Shown piece by piece: positions 60,137-64,000 of a stretch of 64,000 nucleotides of DNA; within the stretch, counting starts at the first letter, position 1; every line of letters starts with the position of its first letter. Under the pieces are notes generated by a model, which did no database searches, was not told the origin of the DNA, and worked only from the letters and a program-made list of their open reading frames with translations. This stretch comes from Hyphomicrobiales bacterium (GTDB taxonomy: Bacteria > Pseudomonadota > Alphaproteobacteria > Rhizobiales > Beijerinckiaceae), in assembly GCA_028290285.1 (NCBI GenBank), contig JAQGKD010000059.1, forward strand, positions 1 to 64,000, read 5' to 3'. The position numbers were made by a program, and so were the translations under genes.

Positions 60137-61258
60137 TCACTTCAGCTGACAGAGCACCCCGCCTGTCATCGCCACGGGGACACCCGTCGTGCCCGGAAAA
60201 CTCAGCGGCGCTCCATGCAGGCTGCGCACGGCGAGGTAGGCGAAAGCCTGCGCCTCCATGGCATCCGACGACCAGCCGAAATCCTCCGCCTTTTTGACGT
60301 CGCATCCAAGAGCGCGCGCCAGCATGGCCAGCAGCGTCGGATTGCGCGCGCCCCCTCCGCATACGACCCAGAGACCCGGCGCGCGCGCCAGATGCGGGAC
60401 CAGCCGGGCGACGGCCTCCGCCGTGAATGCCGTCAGCGTCGCAGCCCCGTCTTCCGTTGAGAGATGCGACACGGCGGCATTCGTGAAATGGTTACGGTCA
60501 AGGCTCTTGGGGGGTGCTGCCGCAAAGAAATCATGGGCCAGCAGCGTCCGCACCACGGTGACGTCGACCTGTCCCGCAGCGGCCAGCGCCCCGTCACGGT
60601 CGAAGGGCTCACCCGTCCGCGCCAGCACGAAATCGTCGAGCAGCGCGTTGCCCGGCCCGGTGTCGCAGGCGATCGGATCGGCGTCCCCCTCCAGAATCGT
60701 GGCGTTCGAAACGCCGCCTACGTTCAGCAGCGCGACGACCTCAGGCAGATCGCGTCCCTGCGCACGCGCCTGCATGACAAGCGCGCGGTGATATGCCGGC
60801 ACGAGCGGTGCACCCTGCCCGCCAGCCGCCACGTCGGCGGACCGGAAATCGTAAACGACAGGCCGCGCCAGAGCCTCCGCAAGCTCCTCGCCGTCGCCGA
60901 TCTGCACCGTGAGCCGGATTTCGGGCCGATGCAGCACGGTCTGGCCGTGGAAGCCGATGACATCCACGCTCTCGCGCGCAATGCCGTGCTCGCGGCAGAA
61001 TTGCTCCACCGCCTGCGCATGAGCCCGCGTCACAAAGGCCTCTGCCTGCGGCAGGATGCCGGGCCGGTCGGCCGCATCTACCAGCCCCTTGGCGTCGGAG
61101 AGCGCCGCCCGCAGCAATCGCCGCTCGGCATCCGAATACGGCCTGAAACCGGGAGGCCCCTGCACGACATGATCGACGCCATCCGTCTCGATCAGTGCGA
61201 CGTCGACGCCGTCCATGGAGGTGCCGGACATGAGACCTATGGCGCGAAGAATGGGCAT
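60137..61258 (-). CDS. anmK: Anhydro-N-acetylmuramic acid kinase
   Basis: 373 residues. AIGLMSGTSMDGVDVALIETDG, FHGQTVLHRP, DFRSADVAAGGQGAPLVPAYH, LNVGGVSNATIL, DTGPGNALLDDFV and VCGGGARNPTLL are AnmK motifs. It phosphorylates and opens anhydro-MurNAc during peptidoglycan recycling. ATG 61258 is chosen at MPILRAIGLMSG; the frame is open to 61339. Divergent from tyrS, a usual alphaproteobacterial arrangement. Confidence 0.96.
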   Translation of the reverse strand: MPILRAIGLMSGTSMDGVDVALIETDGVDHVVQGPPGFRPYSDAERRLLRAALSDAKGLVDAADRPGILPQAEAFVTRAHAQAVEQFCREHGIARESVDVIGFHGQTVLHRPEIRLTVQIGDGEELAEALARPVVYDFRSADVAAGGQGAPLVPAYHRALVMQARAQGRDLPEVVALLNVGGVSNATILEGDADPIACDTGPGNALLDDFVLARTGEPFDRDGALAAAGQVDVTVVRTLLAHDFFAAAPPKSLDRNHFTNAAVSHLSTEDGAATLTAFTAEAVARLVPHLARAPGLWVVCGGGARNPTLLAMLARALGCDVKKAEDFGWSSDAMEAQAFAYLAVRSLHGAPLSFPGTTGVPVAMTGGVLCQLK

Positions 61259-61371
61259 GGACGACTCCGAAAAACAGCCCGCAACATAGCCCAGAATGAA
61301 CCCCGCCGCGCCCTTCAGTTGCGCCGCCGGGTCTTTCAACCTAAATCTCGCGCCTCAAACGAGGTCCTGCC

Positions 61372-62634
61372 ATGCTCCCCGCCTTCCAGCCGAAATCCGA
61401 ATTCCTGACCACGCTGACCCAGCGCGGCTTCATCCATCAATGTTCGGATCTCGCCGGAATCGATGAGAAGGCGCTGGCGGGCGAACTCGTCGCCTACATC
61501 GGCTTCGATTGCACGGCCTCCTCGCTGCACATCGGCTCGCTCGTGCAGATCATGATGCTGCGCTGGCTGCAGAAGACGGGTGGCAAGCCGATGCCGCTGA
61601 TGGGTGGCGGCACGACTCAGGTCGGCGATCCCTCGGGCAAGGACGAGAGCCGCAAGCTGCTGTCGCTCGACCAGATCGAGGCCAACAAGCAGGGCATCAA
61701 GCAGGTCTTCACGAAGTTCCTGACCTTCGGCGACGGCAAGGCCGACGCTGTGATGACCGACAATGCGGAATGGCTGACCGCCCTGAAATACATCGACTTC
61801 CTGCGCGACGTCGGCCGCCACTTCTCGGTCAACCGCATGCTGTCGATGGACTCTGTCAAGATGCGCCTCGAGCGCGACCTGGAACTGTCCTTCATCGAAT
61901 TCAACTACATGTGCCTGCAGGCCTACGACTTCGTCGAACTGAACCGGCGCCATGGCGTCAACCTGCAGATGGGCGGCTCCGACCAGTGGGGCAATATCGT
62001 CACCGGCATGGATCTCGGCCGCCGCATGGGCACCAGCCAGCTCTATGCGCTGACCTCGCCGCTGCTGACCACCGCCTCGGGCGCGAAGATGGGCAAGACG
62101 GCTTCGGGCGCGATCTGGCTGAACGCCGACATGCTGCCCGTCTATGACTACTGGCAATATTGGCGCAACACGGAGGATGAGGACGTCGGCCGTTTCCTTC
62201 GTTTGTTCACCGAACTGCCGCTCGAAGAGATCAGCCGCCTCGAAGCCCTCGGTGGCGCCGAGATCAACGAGGCCAAGAAGATCCTGGCCAACGAGGCCAC
62301 TGCCATGCTGCACGGCCGTCCGGCCGCCGACATGGCCTCCGACACTGCCCGCAAGACGTTTGAGGAAGGCGTGCTCTCCAACGACCTGCCGACCATCAGC
62401 GTTACGCAGGCCGAATGGTCAGCCGGCATCGGCATACTCACGGCCTTCGTGAAGGCCGGGCTCGTCGCCTCCACGGGCGAAGCGCGCCGCCAGATAAAGG
62501 GCGGCGGCCTGCGCCTGAACGATGCCGCCGTCAGCGACGAACGCGCGGTCCTGACGCACGGCGATCTCACCGGCGACGGAGTGGTGAAACTCTCGCTCGG
62601 CAAGAAGAAGCACGTGCTGCTGAAGCCGGTCTGA
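61372..62634 (+). CDS. tyrS: Tyrosine--tRNA ligase
   Basis: 420 residues, class Ic synthetase. [20 protein letters not shown] contains the HIGH-type motif (HIGS). [13 protein letters not shown] and [15 protein letters not shown] (KMSKS-type) follow. The C-terminal S4 RNA-binding domain has [18 protein letters not shown]. Charges tRNA-Tyr. The convergent AsmA-like gene ends seven bases away. Confidence 0.98.
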   Translation: MLPAFQPKSEFLTTLTQRGFIHQCSDLAGIDEKALAGELVAYIGFDCTASSLHIGSLVQIMMLRWLQKTGGKPMPLMGGGTTQVGDPSGKDESRKLLSLDQIEANKQGIKQVFTKFLTFGDGKADAVMTDNAEWLTALKYIDFLRDVGRHFSVNRMLSMDSVKMRLERDLELSFIEFNYMCLQAYDFVELNRRHGVNLQMGGSDQWGNIVTGMDLGRRMGTSQLYALTSPLLTTASGAKMGKTASGAIWLNADMLPVYDYWQYWRNTEDEDVGRFLRLFTELPLEEISRLEALGGAEINEAKKILANEATAMLHGRPAADMASDTARKTFEEGVLSNDLPTISVTQAEWSAGIGILTAFVKAGLVASTGEARRQIKGGGLRLNDAAVSDERAVLTHGDLTGDGVVKLSLGKKKHVLLKPV

Positions 62635-62641
62635 TCCAGCC

Positions 62642-64000
62642 CTATCGCCGTGCCGGCGCATATTGCATCGGCGCGGCGGCGGCCGGCGGCGCGGCCTGCG
62701 GATATTGCTCCGTGCCGATTTCGCCAGCCCCGAAAATCTTGCGCAAAAAGCCCGGCGCTATCGCCGACAGCGGGTTGATCGTCAGCACGGGCGCACTGGC
62801 AGGACCGCTGATGCGATAGTTCACGCCAAACAGCCCCTCGTTCGAGCCGCCGCCGAGGATGACGCCGAAAATCGGGATTTTCGAGAAGAGATTGTTGAGG
62901 CCATAGGCGGGCACGAAGGTGCCGGTCATGCTGACGCGATCGTTCACCGTGTCGATCACGCCTTCCATCGTCGTGCCGACCTGCTGCCCGTAGATGACGC
63001 CGTCATGCATCTCGATGCGGCCGTCGCCGCGCGTGAAATTCACCTGCATCTTGGTGAAGGACGCGGCAGTGGTGTCGATCTTGATCTGGCCGGTGCGGTC
63101 GCGCGCGGCCACTCCCTCCGTCACAAGGCGCCGCAGCGCGGGTTCATTGCGCACGATGAAATCACGCACGCTGATCAGCCCGTCGACGCGGCCGTCGGCG
63201 ATCTGGGCCAGGAAGGACAGCTTGCCGCCCTCCATGCGCTTGTAGAAATCGAAGAAGGACAGCAGCGCCCCGCCGTCGTTGGTGGTGACGCTCAGCTGCG
63301 GCAACCCGCCATTCGTCGGGCGCGCCATGCTGCCGTTGACGGCCTCGCGACCGAAGCGGCCGTTGAGCTGGAACTGGCGGACCACCCCACCGCGACGAGA
63401 GAGCTTCAGGTCTACGCCCGACAGAGCCTGCTTGTTGTTGCCGGTGACGAGGCCCGCTTTCAGATCGAGTTCGATATCCTTTGACGGGTTCGTCCTGTCG
63501 CGGCCCGCAGCCCCGTCGACCCCGGTCGCGACGAGCTTCAGGAGCGGGCGTGCGTCGATGGTGCTGCCGCGCACGACCAGCTTCAATCCATCCTTCGTCT
63601 GCTCTGCGTCCACTTTCATGTCGTCGCCGGGTGACAACCGCAATTGCGAAAGCTTCGCGGATTGGAAAGCTCCGTTCGGATCGAGTTCGACGAGGCCTTT
63701 GGCTACGGTCGTGCCGCCATCGAAGACGAATTGCTCCAGATCAGGCCCCGACGGATCGTTGACGAGCAGAAAAGATGCCTTTGCCGGCTTGCCAGCTGCC
63801 TTCACATAGCCCGGCAGCAGATTGTCGATGGCCGCGCGGGAGAAATCGATTTCGACCTGCGCCTGTGATTTTTCGGTCTGGCCGAGCACCGCCGTCATGC
63901 GCGCGCCGATGGGACCGGTGAGCGACGGCCCGAAGCTCATGCCGAGCTTGGTGCGGGCTGCATCGTCAAGCGTCATCCCGATAATGGCTTCGGTCGGCCC
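62642..64000 (-). CDS. AsmA-like/YhdP-type envelope protein, C-terminal part (runs off the right edge)
   Basis: The reverse frame is open to the window end, so only the last ~452 residues are seen of a protein usually over 1000. It contains a beta-rich repeat pattern as in AsmA/YhdP/TamB proteins: DISF-type segments such as VEIDFSRAAIDNLLPGYVKAAGK, LRGTAEGVID-like IDTVNDRVSMTGTFVPAYGLNN, and the C-terminal NYRISGPASAPVLTINPLSAIAPGFLRKIF, highly conserved in this group. A Pro/Ala tail follows. These proteins bridge inner and outer membranes and move lipids. tyrS neighbours it in many Rhizobiales. Confidence 0.85.
   Translation of the reverse strand, partial: GPTEAIIGMTLDDAARTKLGMSFGPSLTGPIGARMTAVLGQTEKSQAQVEIDFSRAAIDNLLPGYVKAAGKPAKASFLLVNDPSGPDLEQFVFDGGTTVAKGLVELDPNGAFQSAKLSQLRLSPGDDMKVDAEQTKDGLKLVVRGSTIDARPLLKLVATGVDGAAGRDRTNPSKDIELDLKAGLVTGNNKQALSGVDLKLSRRGGVVRQFQLNGRFGREAVNGSMARPTNGGLPQLSVTTNDGGALLSFFDFYKRMEGGKLSFLAQIADGRVDGLISVRDFIVRNEPALRRLVTEGVAARDRTGQIKIDTTAASFTKMQVNFTRGDGRIEMHDGVIYGQQVGTTMEGVIDTVNDRVSMTGTFVPAYGLNNLFSKIPIFGVILGGGSNEGLFGVNYRISGPASAPVLTINPLSAIAPGFLRKIFGAGEIGTEQYPQAAPPAAAAPMQYAPARR

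Overview
This 64 kb window is one continuous stretch of a GC-rich alphaproteobacterial chromosome, almost certainly order Hyphomicrobiales (Rhizobiales). The evidence is a valS / popZ-type / tolC-type / pcm-type gene order, a tight sufBCDS-sufT-sufA cluster with an Irr-like operator, glnB-glnA with NtrC-type sites, CtrA-type TTAA-N7-TTAA boxes, an Omp25/31-type porin and a DUF1236 protein. Genus cannot be fixed from sequence alone. I see no prophage, transposase, integrase or CRISPR array. Both ends cut genes: valS on the left, an AsmA-like protein on the right.

Layout. 1-6.4 kb (minus strand): valS (partial), popZ-like, tolC-like, pcm-like, a small Cys-repeat exported protein and a bacterial transglutaminase-like protease. 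6.8-12.0 kb: an EcsC protein, an HWE-family sensor kinase, a small membrane protein and a gamma-glutamyltransferase-like enzyme. 12.1-12.5 kb: tRNA-Asn and tRNA-Cys. 12.5-14.6 kb: TctA and TctB membrane subunits without a receptor gene. 14.8-22.7 kb: a photo-oxidative-stress type cluster of photolyase, FAD oxidoreductase, DUF1365, cyclopropane synthase and MFS carrier on plus, facing an SDR and a ChrR-like cupin protein on minus. An ECF11/RpoE-like promoter precedes the ChrR-like gene. 22.8-25.5 kb: cysteine synthase, 3-mercaptopyruvate sulfurtransferase and a conserved small protein. 25.6-27.9 kb: glnB-glnA with their nitrogen-control sites.

27.9-45.2 kb is more accessory. It holds a DUF2161 nuclease-fold protein, a MEKHLA protein, and two tripartite-tricarboxylate (Bug/TctC) receptors each beside a luciferase-like monooxygenase. 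It also holds a small protein behind a CtrA-type box, a porin, an NMT1-like binding protein joined to a three-subunit molybdenum hydroxylase, and a DUF1330 gene followed by two tiny exported-peptide candidates. It closes with a cytochrome c / eRF1-like / cytochrome c / UspA operon behind a FixK/FNR-type box.

45.6-64 kb returns to housekeeping genes: parE, a DEAD-box helicase, an orphan NMT1-like receptor, the suf Fe-S assembly operon (with an uncharacterised exported protein inside it), an alpha/beta hydrolase, anmK, tyrS and the AsmA-like protein.

Themes tying the region together are sulfur and Fe-S metabolism (cysteine synthase, sulfurtransferase, two cysteine desulfurases, suf), nitrogen control, photo-oxidative and low-oxygen stress responses, and uptake of unidentified organic substrates through orphan receptors. 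The most novel-looking items are the ChrR-like protein that lacks the anti-sigma zinc cysteines, the small-peptide operon at 39.1-39.8 kb, the FixK-boxed cytochrome/UspA operon, and the exported protein inside suf.
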